DNA of 64,000 nt from Stenotrophomonas maltophilia (lineage in GTDB: Bacteria > Pseudomonadota > Gammaproteobacteria > Xanthomonadales > Xanthomonadaceae): assembly GCF_001676385.1 (NCBI RefSeq), contig NZ_LYVJ01000003.1, forward strand, positions 248,001 through 312,000, written 5' to 3'. Both the position numbers and the translations under genes were made by a program. This document shows positions 35,299 to 43,301 of this stretch, piece by piece; position 1 is the stretch's first letter, and each line of letters begins with the position of its first letter. Below the pieces are notes generated by a model that saw nothing but the letters and a program-made list of their open reading frames with translations, was not told the DNA's origin and made no database searches.

Positions 35299-36118
35299 GG
35301 GGCGGATCTCCAGACAGGTCGAAATAACGAGAAAGGTGCTCGGTGACGCGGCGCGCCGCCAAGGCATCCCCCCTTGGCGAGTCGTCATCGGCCAGGAAGG
35401 GCGCGATCGGGATATCTTCGCCGATCTGCAGCCGAACGTGAAAGCGACGTGAGGGTACACGATACCACTTCTGGCCCTTGGTCAACGTGGGCGGGGTACA
35501 GGTAATGCGTACCGGGGTGATGTCCAGGCGGCCGCGCACCGCGATGTTGGCCGCCCCGCGCTGCAGCCGAGGCGGCTGGCCCGGCACGCTGCGGGTGCCC
35601 TCCGGGAAGATCACCAGGGTGCCGCCGGCGCGTACCGCCGCCACGCAGTCATCGACCAGGCCGGCGCCGTCGTCGTTGGCGATGTAGCCGGCCGCCCGCA
35701 CCGGGCCGCGCATGAATGGGTTGCAGGCCACTGCCCGCTTGACCACGCAGTCGGCGTTGGGCAGCAGCGAGATCAGGCAGACCACGTCGATCAGGGTCGG
35801 ATGATTGGCCAGGACCAGCAGGCCGTCGCGCCGGAGGCGCTCGCCGCCCTCGATCTCCAGGGTCATCACGCCCAGGGTGCGCATCAGCCACAGGTGGCTG
35901 GCGAACGCGGCCTGCACCACGCGGCGGGCACGGCGGCGGCGGGCCACGGGGTCACGCATCAGCAGCAGCATCGGCATCACCAGCACGCCCAGCAGCAACC
36001 CGCCCACGCCGAATGCGGCGAAGCTCAGCCCGGTACCCAGCACCCGCCAGGCAAGATCGAGGCGGCGCAGCGCCTCACCCACGGCGCCCCCAGCGCCAGC
36101 GCTGGCCCTGGGTGACAT
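35285..36118 (-). CDS. 1-acylglycerol-3-phosphate acyltransferase-like protein (ApeD-like)
   Basis: A 277-residue membrane-bound PlsC-type acyltransferase. NHPTLID is the NHX4D catalytic motif and PEGTR the second. A hydrophobic segment at about 30-55 precedes the domain. Likely role: acyl transfer in lipid-head synthesis. It overlaps the chain-length-factor-like gene by 44 bases and the carrier-protein gene by 14. Confidence 0.86.
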   Translation of the reverse strand: MSPRASAGAGGAVGEALRRLDLAWRVLGTGLSFAAFGVGGLLLGVLVMPMLLLMRDPVARRRRARRVVQAAFASHLWLMRTLGVMTLEIEGGERLRRDGLLVLANHPTLIDVVCLISLLPNADCVVKRAVACNPFMRGPVRAAGYIANDDGAGLVDDCVAAVRAGGTLVIFPEGTRSVPGQPPRLQRGAANIAVRGRLDITPVRITCTPPTLTKGQKWYRVPSRRFHVRLQIGEDIPIAPFLADDDSPRGDALAARRVTEHLSRYFDLSGDPPRAST

Positions 36119-36818
36119 GCTCGAGCGCCGAGGCGCCGGACAACAGGAAGCGGTGCAGGTCCAGTGCGTGCGGCAGGCTGGCCGGCGCAGTGCCGGCCTC
36201 GACTTCGGCCGGCTGCCACTGCAGCGACAGGGTCGGCCGGCCCTCGCTGGGCGCGGTCAATCGCCAGCACCATGCGAAGAACGGGTCGGGTTCGTCGGCG
36301 AACGTCTCGTAAATCTTCGGAAGCGGCGACTCGTAAACAACCACCCGCACCTCGCGGGCGCCGTCGGCCAGCAGGCCCGCAGCCTCCAGGCAGGCGCTCT
36401 CCACCGTGGCCTGGCCGGCGGCCAGGGCCAGGTAATTGCCGCGGTGGCCGCGGGCAATCGAGTACAGCGCGGCGATCGCATTGTGCACCGACAGGCCGAA
36501 TCCGGTCGGCGACAGTGGCTGGTCGTCAACCAGCGCACCCAGCAGTTCCATCGACCGGGCCACGTCCCCGTGGCGACTGGCGAACACCAGTGGCACCGCA
36601 CTGTCGGCGCCCTGCCCGTCCTCGCACCAGCACGCGGCCTGGATCGCCATCCGGCCCAGCCGCTCGATGCGGCGGCGCTGCATCGCCGGCACCTCGGCCA
36701 ACGCCGGGGTGTCCACGCCCTGCGGGAGGTAGGGTGCGTCGGCCCAGCCCAGCCACTGGCTGCGCTCGCTGAGGCCGGGCGCCCAGGCCGCCCAGTCGAC
36801 GATGGAGAATTCGATCAT
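36075..36818 (-). CDS. Ketosynthase-like chain-length factor, active Cys replaced (ApeC-like)
   Basis: A 247-residue protein equal to the N-terminal half of a ketosynthase. Where ketosynthases have the nucleophile Cys, this one reads LAAGQATVESA, that is Gln, the same replacement seen in chain-length factors of type II polyketide systems. It should pair with the ketosynthase at 22840-24024 as a non-catalytic subunit. It is the first gene of the operon, so the promoter should lie in 36819-37035. ATG 36818 is chosen because the protein begins MIEFSIVDWAAWAP. Confidence 0.83.
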   Translation of the reverse strand: MIEFSIVDWAAWAPGLSERSQWLGWADAPYLPQGVDTPALAEVPAMQRRRIERLGRMAIQAACWCEDGQGADSAVPLVFASRHGDVARSMELLGALVDDQPLSPTGFGLSVHNAIAALYSIARGHRGNYLALAAGQATVESACLEAAGLLADGAREVRVVVYESPLPKIYETFADEPDPFFAWCWRLTAPSEGRPTLSLQWQPAEVEAGTAPASLPHALDLHRFLLSGASALEHVTQGQRWRWGRRG

Positions 36819-37035
36819 TTGGCGATGGTGCTTCAATGGGAGAACGATAGGCACGAGCCGTTACGGCGACGCGCGGCGGCCCCCCATTCCTGCAGCCGTG
36901 CGTCCGTCCAGGACGTCGCCGGCTGCCCCCTGGCCGCCGGAAAGGAGCGCACGCTAGCACGTCCTGCACGGGGTGTGCAGGTTTCACATTCCTCAACGCG
37001 GCCCTGTCGCAGCAGTGGGCCTGCCGCCGCCGCGA
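36819..37035. promoter_or_regulatory. Intergenic region that should carry the aryl-polyene operon promoter
   Basis: 217 bp between the cydB stop and the first pigment gene, both on the minus strand. The stem CCTGCACGGGGTGTGCAGG near 36963-36982 could weakly end cydAB transcription but lacks a T-run. No clear -35/-10 boxes were identified, so promoter placement is inference from layout. Confidence 0.4.
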
Positions 37036-38049
37036 TCAGTGGTAACCGGTGTCGGCGCGCACCTTGCCGCGGAACACGCGGTACGACCATGCCGTGTAGC
37101 CGAGGATGACCGGCAGCAGAATGGCCAGCCCGGCCAGGGTGAAGCCGAGCGAGGAAGCCGGCGCGGCGGCCTGCCACAGTGTCATCGAAGGCGGCAGAAG
37201 GTAAGGCCACATGCCCAGCACCAGGCCGAGGAAGCCGAGCACGAACAGGGCCAGGCTGAGCAGGAACGGCGGCAGGTCGCGGCGCGGATGGGTGGCACTG
37301 CGCCACAGCGCGGCGGCTACCGCCAGGGTCAGCAGCGGAACCGGCGACAGCCACCAGAAGTTGCCGTCGCTGAACCAGCGGTCCATCAGCCGCGAATCGA
37401 GGAACGGCAGCCAGCTGCTGACCAGGCCCATGGCCGCGATCACCGCCACCACCAATGGCCGGGTCAGCTGCCGCGCCAATGCCTGCACGCGCCCTTCCGT
37501 CTTCAGGATCAGCCAGGTGCTGCCCAGCAACGCGTAGCCGGCCACCAGCGCAGCACCGGTCAGCATCGCGAACGGGCTGAACCAGGCGAACGCGCCGCCG
37601 TGGTAGGCGCCGTCCACCAGGGGGATGCCCTGCACCAGCGTGCCCAGGATCACGCCCTGGGCGAAGGTCGCCAGCAGCGAACCGAGCCCGAATGCCACGC
37701 TCCACAGCCGGCGCGAACGATGCGCCTTGAACCGGAACTCGAAGGCCACGCCGCGGAACACCAGCGCTACCACCAGCAGCAGCACGGGCAGGTACAGCGC
37801 CGACAACAGCACCGCGTAGGCCTTGGGGAAGGCCGCCAACAGGCCAGCACCGCCCAGTACCAGCCAGGTCTCGTTGCCGTCCCAGATCGGCGCGGCAGTG
37901 TTCATCATCAGGTCCAGCTGTTCCTCGTCCTCGGCGAACGGGGCGAGGATGCCGATGCCGAGCACGAAGCCGTCCAGCACCACGTACATCAGCACGCCGA
38001 AACCGATCACCGCGAACCACGCCACCGGCAGCCAGGTCATCAGGTCCAT
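37036..38049 (-). CDS. cydB: Cytochrome bd-type ubiquinol oxidase subunit II
   Basis: A 337-residue inner-membrane protein with about nine helices. The start MDLMTWLPVAWFAVIGFGVL and the DGFVLGIGIL and WDGNETWLVLGG segments are CydB hallmarks. With CydA it forms the quinol-oxidising, O2-reducing terminal oxidase used at low oxygen or under cyanide. It starts one base after the cydA stop. No CydX-like small gene was found behind it. Confidence 0.95.
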   Translation of the reverse strand: MDLMTWLPVAWFAVIGFGVLMYVVLDGFVLGIGILAPFAEDEEQLDLMMNTAAPIWDGNETWLVLGGAGLLAAFPKAYAVLLSALYLPVLLLVVALVFRGVAFEFRFKAHRSRRLWSVAFGLGSLLATFAQGVILGTLVQGIPLVDGAYHGGAFAWFSPFAMLTGAALVAGYALLGSTWLILKTEGRVQALARQLTRPLVVAVIAAMGLVSSWLPFLDSRLMDRWFSDGNFWWLSPVPLLTLAVAAALWRSATHPRRDLPPFLLSLALFVLGFLGLVLGMWPYLLPPSMTLWQAAAPASSLGFTLAGLAILLPVILGYTAWSYRVFRGKVRADTGYH

Positions 38050-38050
38050 C

Positions 38051-39448
38051 TCAGCGCTCCTCCAGCGGTTCGTCGGCGGCCGACAACGGACGTGCCGGGG
38101 TGTGGCTGCCATGGTCCAGCGACGGCCCCTCGGCATACGGCTGCGGCCCATGGCGCAGGATCTTCACCAGGTACCAGATGCCCCAACCAAACACGAAGGC
38201 GTAGCCGGTCACGTACACAGCCAGTGACAGCGCGGTCATCCACGCGCTCTGCGGGCCGACCGCGTCGGCAGTGCGCAGCACCCCATACACCACCCACGGC
38301 TGGCGCCCCATCTCGGTGACGAACCAGCCCGACAGCAGCGCGATGAAGCCACTGGGCAGCATCCAGTTCCAGCCGCGCAGCAGCCATGGCGAGTCCAGCA
38401 ACCTTTTCCGCCACAGCTGGAAGGCCGACACCCACGCCAGCAACAGCATCAGCGTGCCCAGCCCGACCATGATGCGGAAGGCGAAGAACACCGGCGTCAC
38501 CGGTGGACGCTCGCTGGCCGGTACCGAGGTCAGCGGATCGAACGTGCCGTCCAGCGAATGGGTGAGGATCACGCTGCCGAGCTTCGGGATGGCCACTTCG
38601 AAATCGTTGCGTTCTTCCTTTTCGTTGGGCAGCGCGAACACCACCAGCGGCACGCCCTCGCCTTCCTGGGTTTGATGCCAGTGCGCTTCCACCGCCGCGA
38701 TCTTCATCGGCTGGTGCTTGAGCGTGTTCAGGCCATGCATGTCGCCGACGAAGATCTGCACCGGCACGGTCAGCGCAGCGAATGCCACGGCGGCGACCAG
38801 CATGCGCCGGCCCGCTTCCACGTGCGTGCCCTTGCGCAGGTACCACGCACCGACGCCACCGATCACGAAACAGGTGGTGATGAACGAGCCCAGCGCCATG
38901 TGCGCCAGCCGGTACGGGAACGAGGGGTTGAACACCACCTGCCACCAGTCCACCGGATGCACGATGCCGTTCACCATCTCGTAGCCGGCCGGCGTGTGCA
39001 GCCAGCTGTTGGACGACAGGATCCAGAACGTGGAGAACAGCGTGCCCAGCGCCACCATGCAGGTGGAGAGGAAATGCAGGCGCGGCGAAACCCGGCCCCA
39101 GCCGAACATCATCACGCCGAGGAAACTGGCTTCGAGGAAGAACGCGGTCAGCACTTCATAGGTCAGCAGCGGGCCGATGACCGTACCGGCGACCTCGCTC
39201 AGGCGTGGCCAGTGGGTACCGAACTGGAACGCCATGACGATGCCGCTGACCACGCCCATGCCGAACGACACGGCGAAGATCTTCTGCCAGAAGAAATACA
39301 GTTCGCGCCACACGGGCAGCTTCGTGCGCAGCCAGCGCCATTCGATGAAGGCCAGCCAGCTGGCCGTACCGATGGTGAAGGCGGGGAACAGCACGTGGAA
39401 ACTGATGACGAATCCGAACTGGATCCGGGACAACAACAACGCGTCCAA
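38051..39448 (-). CDS. cydA: Cytochrome bd-type ubiquinol oxidase subunit I (CioA-like length)
   Basis: A 465-residue heme-binding subunit. The proximal His near residue 19 is in ISFHVLFPAFTIG, and FGWGRVSP, GWFVTEMGRQPW and FVFGWGIWYLVK are conserved. The protein is shorter than E. coli CydA and nearer to cyanide-insensitive CioA, which implies a short quinol loop. The start is TTG 39448: it is preceded by a perfect AGGAGG six bases away, and the protein then begins LDALLLSRIQFGF as in the family. The frame stays open upstream to 40048, but that part is not protein-like. Confidence 0.93.
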   Translation of the reverse strand: MDALLLSRIQFGFVISFHVLFPAFTIGTASWLAFIEWRWLRTKLPVWRELYFFWQKIFAVSFGMGVVSGIVMAFQFGTHWPRLSEVAGTVIGPLLTYEVLTAFFLEASFLGVMMFGWGRVSPRLHFLSTCMVALGTLFSTFWILSSNSWLHTPAGYEMVNGIVHPVDWWQVVFNPSFPYRLAHMALGSFITTCFVIGGVGAWYLRKGTHVEAGRRMLVAAVAFAALTVPVQIFVGDMHGLNTLKHQPMKIAAVEAHWHQTQEGEGVPLVVFALPNEKEERNDFEVAIPKLGSVILTHSLDGTFDPLTSVPASERPPVTPVFFAFRIMVGLGTLMLLLAWVSAFQLWRKRLLDSPWLLRGWNWMLPSGFIALLSGWFVTEMGRQPWVVYGVLRTADAVGPQSAWMTALSLAVYVTGYAFVFGWGIWYLVKILRHGPQPYAEGPSLDHGSHTPARPLSAADEPLEER

Positions 39449-39782
39449 GGGACGCCTCCTGCCTGCGACCGGTGGGATACCGGACCACTTTAGGAGGATT
39501 TCGTTAAGCGGGGATGCGACCGGGTGACGCGCTGCTTCACTTTGTCGCAGTCGGCAATCGCCACGCTGGGCGCCGTGAGGTGCTGCACGCCTGGACAGAT
39601 CCTGTCGTCCCGGCTGTACCTGCCGGCTGCATCCGAACGGAATGGCGATCAGGCGGTACATGCCGTCGCAGAGGCCCGGGCGGTGCCATTTTGCCGATTC
39701 CGCCGCCATGACCTGTGGCCCCTGCCCCGGGCCGGGGTGGCTGCTACCCTTGCCCGGTTTCCTCTTCTGGTGCCGTCCGCCC
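39449..39782. other. Divergent intergenic region cydAB / S9 peptidase
   Basis: 334 bp without a believable gene. It must hold the promoters of cydAB (leftward) and the peptidase (rightward). I could not identify an FNR- or ANR-type site (TTGAT....ATCAA) by eye. GC-rich stems occur near 39720-39735. Confidence 0.45.
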
Positions 39783-42152
39783 ATGTCCCGAGTGCTGCCC
39801 CTGTCCCTCCTGCTGTCGGCCGTGCTGGCCGTACCGGCCGCGCACGCCGCGCCGACGCCGATCACCATCGAACAGGCGATGGCCGACCCGGACTGGATCG
39901 GTCCGCCGGTCGAGAAGGCCTGGTGGTCGTGGAACAGCCAGCAGGTGGAATACCAGCTCAAGCGCAACGGCAGCCCGGTGCGAGACACCTTCCGCCAGCC
40001 AGTCGCCGGCGGCGTGGCCGCGCAGGTGGCCGATGACCAGCGCGGCACCCTGGACGTGGCCGACCCGGTCTACGATCGCGGCCGCAGCCGCAGCGCCTTC
40101 GTCCGCAATGGCGATGTGTTCGTGCGCGACCTGCGCAGTGGCGCGCTGACGCAGCTGACCCGCAGCAACGAGCGCGCGGGCAACGTGAACTTCGCCGCCG
40201 ACAACGGTGTGATCTGGCGCGTCGGCCAGAACTGGTTCCACTGGACCGCCGCCGGCGGCGTGCAGCAGGTGGCGAGCCTGAAGGCCGAAAAGGACCCGCG
40301 TACGCCGCCGAAGGCCGACGTACTGCGCGACCAGCAGCTGCGCACGCTGGAAACCCTGCGCCGCGACCGCGACCAGCGTGAGGCACTGAAGGACCAGGAC
40401 CAGCGCTGGCGCCAGGCCGACCCCACCCGCGCACCGGGCCCGGTCTACCTGGGCGACGACGTGGAGATCGCTGACAGCGTGCTGTCGCCGGACCTGACCC
40501 ACCTGATCGTGGTGACCCAGCCGAAGGACTTCGACGACGGCCGCACCAGCAAGATGCCGCTGTACGTGACGGAGTCGGGCTACGAGGAAACCGAGGACAC
40601 CCGTACCCGCGTCGGTCGCAACGGCTTCGAACCGCACACCCTGTGGTACGTGGACGTGCGCACCGGCAAGGCGGAAAAGGTAGCGCTGGCCAGTCTGCCG
40701 GGCATCGGCACCGATCCGCTGGCCGAGCTGCGCCGCAAGGCCGGCAAGGATCCGCTGAAGGGCGAGCGCAGCGTGCAGGTGATGAGCGACTTCATGGGCG
40801 GCGGCATCCGCTGGAGCGCCGACGGCCAGCAGGCCGCGGTGATGCTGCGTGCCAACGACAACAAGGATCGCTGGATCATCAGCGTCAACGCCGCCGACGG
40901 CCGTGTGCAGAATCGCCATCGGCTGACCGACAACGCCTGGATCAACTGGGGCTTCAACGATTTCGGCTGGATGGCCGATGGCCGCACGCTGTGGCTGCTG
41001 TCCGAGGAATCGGGCTTCTCGCACCTCTACACCCAGGCCGGCACCGCCAGGCCGCAGGCGCTGACCAGCGGCAAGTGGGAAACCTCGGCGCCGGTGCCGT
41101 CGGCCGATGGCAAGGGCTTCTACTTCCTGTGCAACCAGCAGGCGCCGCATGACTACGAAGTCTGCGCCGTGGACACCGGCAGCCGCCAAGTCCGCGAGCT
41201 GACCAGCCTCAACGGCGTGGAAGACTTCTCGCTGTCGCCGGATGGCCAGCAGCTGCTGGTGCGCTACTCCGGTGCCTACCTGCCGCCGCAGCTGGCGGTG
41301 TTGCCCAGTACCGGTGGCCAGGCACGCGTGCTGACCGACACCCGCACCGCCGACTACAAGGCGCGCGAGTGGATCCAGCCGAAGCTGGTGGCGGTGCCGT
41401 CCAGGCACGGTGCCGGCGTGGTCTGGGCCAAGTACTACGAGCCGGAGCACAAGGAGCCGGGCCGCAAGTACCCGATCGTGATGTTCGTGCATGGCGCCGG
41501 CTACCTGCAGAACGTGCACCAGCGCTACCCGGCCTACTTCCGCGAGCAGATGTTCCACAACCTGCTGGTGCAGAAGGGCTACATCGTGCTGGACATGGAC
41601 TACCGCGGCAGCGAGGGCTATGGCCGCGACTGGCGTACGGCGATCTACCGCAACATGGGCCACCCGGAACTGGAAGACTACAAGGACGGCCTGGACTGGC
41701 TGGTCGAAACCCAGCAGGGTGACCGCGACCACGCCGGCATCTATGGCGGTTCCTACGGCGGCTTCATGACCTTCATGGCGCTGTTCCGTGCACCGGGCAC
41801 CTTCAAGGCCGGCGCCGCACTGCGCCCGGTGGTGGACTGGCACAACTACAACCACGGCTACACCAGCAACATCCTCAACACCCCGGACATCGATCCGGAG
41901 GCGTACCGCGTCTCCTCGCCGATCGAGTACGCGCAGAACCTGCAGGACAACCTGCTGATCGCCCACGGCATGATGGATGACAACGTGTTCTTCCAGGACT
42001 CGGTGCACCTGACCCAGCGCCTGATCGAACTGCACAAGGACAACTGGTCGATCGCACCCTACCCGCTGGAACGCCACGGCTACGTGCGCGCCGATTCCTG
42101 GCTGGACCAGTACAAGCGCATCCTCAAGCTGTTCGAGCAGAACCTGAAGTGA
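39783..42152 (+). CDS. S9 family prolyl oligopeptidase / dipeptidyl peptidase IV-like, exported
   Basis: A 789-residue periplasmic serine peptidase. The signal peptide MSRVLPLSLLLSAVLAVPA ends at AHA. A beta-propeller N-domain follows (about 40-530), then the hydrolase domain with Ser657 in YGGSYGGFM, Asp in HGMMDDNV and His in ERHGYVR. Such enzymes remove X-Pro or other dipeptides from peptides. ATG 39783 is chosen because it begins the signal peptide; an earlier ATG at 39642 would place 47 unrelated residues in front. The Nudix gene overlaps its stop by four bases. Confidence 0.92.
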   Translation: MSRVLPLSLLLSAVLAVPAAHAAPTPITIEQAMADPDWIGPPVEKAWWSWNSQQVEYQLKRNGSPVRDTFRQPVAGGVAAQVADDQRGTLDVADPVYDRGRSRSAFVRNGDVFVRDLRSGALTQLTRSNERAGNVNFAADNGVIWRVGQNWFHWTAAGGVQQVASLKAEKDPRTPPKADVLRDQQLRTLETLRRDRDQREALKDQDQRWRQADPTRAPGPVYLGDDVEIADSVLSPDLTHLIVVTQPKDFDDGRTSKMPLYVTESGYEETEDTRTRVGRNGFEPHTLWYVDVRTGKAEKVALASLPGIGTDPLAELRRKAGKDPLKGERSVQVMSDFMGGGIRWSADGQQAAVMLRANDNKDRWIISVNAADGRVQNRHRLTDNAWINWGFNDFGWMADGRTLWLLSEESGFSHLYTQAGTARPQALTSGKWETSAPVPSADGKGFYFLCNQQAPHDYEVCAVDTGSRQVRELTSLNGVEDFSLSPDGQQLLVRYSGAYLPPQLAVLPSTGGQARVLTDTRTADYKAREWIQPKLVAVPSRHGAGVVWAKYYEPEHKEPGRKYPIVMFVHGAGYLQNVHQRYPAYFREQMFHNLLVQKGYIVLDMDYRGSEGYGRDWRTAIYRNMGHPELEDYKDGLDWLVETQQGDRDHAGIYGGSYGGFMTFMALFRAPGTFKAGAALRPVVDWHNYNHGYTSNILNTPDIDPEAYRVSSPIEYAQNLQDNLLIAHGMMDDNVFFQDSVHLTQRLIELHKDNWSIAPYPLERHGYVRADSWLDQYKRILKLFEQNLK

Positions 42153-42568
42153 GCAGCGCCGCAGCCACGATCCGGATCGTGGCTGCGGTCATCCTGGATG
42201 ACCGCAGCCGGGCGCTGGTGGTGCGCAAGCACGGCGCCCGCCGCTTCATCCAGCCCGGTGGCAAGCCCGAACCCGGCGAGGCGCCGCTGCAGGCGCTGGC
42301 CCGCGAACTGGACGAAGAACTCGGTGTCAAGCTGCGCGCCGGGACCGCCATTGCGCTGGGCACGTTCGAGGACTGGGCGGTGAACGAGCCCGGCCACCGC
42401 GTGCAGGCGCAGGCCTGGTGGGTGCAGGTGGATGGAGCACCGCAGCCGCGCGCGGAGATCGCCGAACTGGCCTGGGTGCCGCTGCGGCCACCGCATGGCC
42501 TGCCCTTGGCACCCTTGAGCGAACACCATATCCTGCCGGCCGTCGCCACCCGGGTGACGGCCCGCTGA
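42149..42568 (+). CDS. Nudix hydrolase
   Basis: A 139-residue cytosolic pyrophosphohydrolase. The Nudix box is complete: GGKPEPGEAPLQALARELDE followed by ELGV (GX5EX7REUXEEXGU). It starts at GTG 42149, overlapping the peptidase stop. The substrate (nucleotide, sugar nucleotide or cofactor) cannot be deduced. Confidence 0.9.
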   Translation: MSSAAATIRIVAAVILDDRSRALVVRKHGARRFIQPGGKPEPGEAPLQALARELDEELGVKLRAGTAIALGTFEDWAVNEPGHRVQAQAWWVQVDGAPQPRAEIAELAWVPLRPPHGLPLAPLSEHHILPAVATRVTAR

Positions 42569-42598
42569 GCAGGCGGGCGCCGACTGCAAGGACATCGG

Positions 42599-43159
42599 AT
42601 GTCAATGTCGATCCCGTCGATCCCCTCGCCGCCTTCCCCGGCCTATCACGCCTGGGTGCGCCCGCTGGCGCAGGCTTCGTTCTGGCTGTCACTGCTGCTG
42701 ACGCTCTACTTCGTGCTGCAGGGACTGGTGCTGTGGCCGCTGCACAACCTCGCGCTGTGGCGCCTGGTGGAAGGCGAAGTGCGGCACCAGCAGCTGCACA
42801 GCCTGATCTGGCTGCTGGCGCACCCGGTGGCCGCGTCGATGGTCGTCGCGCTGTTGTGCCTGGCCTCGACCGTGTCCAGCTGGGGCCTGCTGCGCGAACG
42901 TTGCTGGGGCCTGTGGAGCTTCGTGGTGCTGCTGCTGCTGAGTGGCTTGAGCAACTTCGCGGCCGCCTGGTGGCTGGACGTGTTCATGCGCGACCTCATC
43001 CCGTTGCTGGCCGATGACCCGGCCCTGCTGCCGGAGCTGCAGTTGAAACGCTGGCTGATCACGTTGACCGTGGTCGGCATGTCGTTCGTGCTCCTCGGCC
43101 TGCAGGGCTGGCTGGCCTGGCGCCTGCTGCGGCCGGACGTGCGCGCGCGCTTCCGCTGA
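42599..43159 (+). CDS. Uncharacterised four-helix membrane protein
   Basis: A 186-residue protein with four hydrophobic helices (FWLSLLLTLYFVLQGLVLW; VAASMVVALLCLAST; LWSFVVLLLLSGLSNFAAAW; TLTVVGMSFVLLGLQGWLAW) and an Arg-rich end. No family is recognised. It is 30 bp after the Nudix gene and probably cotranscribed with it. Confidence 0.7.
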   Translation: MSMSIPSIPSPPSPAYHAWVRPLAQASFWLSLLLTLYFVLQGLVLWPLHNLALWRLVEGEVRHQQLHSLIWLLAHPVAASMVVALLCLASTVSSWGLLRERCWGLWSFVVLLLLSGLSNFAAAWWLDVFMRDLIPLLADDPALLPELQLKRWLITLTVVGMSFVLLGLQGWLAWRLLRPDVRARFR

Positions 43160-43301
43160 GCTCTCGACCCCGGCATTTTTGACGCGAACGGCCCGCCCGG
43201 CGCAGACGCCGTGACCGCAGCACAGGCATTCCAGCGGGATTGATTGCGGATCGGCGGGGGCTGGCTATCGTGGCCCGCGTCTTTCTGCCCTGGCCCCCGA
43301 A

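Noticed and set aside
36960-37035. CydX-like small gene behind cydB
   Set aside because: No short hydrophobic frame with a suitable start was found there.
39449-40048. A 200-residue N-terminal extension of CydA
   Set aside because: It overlaps the S9 peptidase signal region, is not hydrophobic or family-like, and the AGGAGG-TTG start fits the known CydA beginning.
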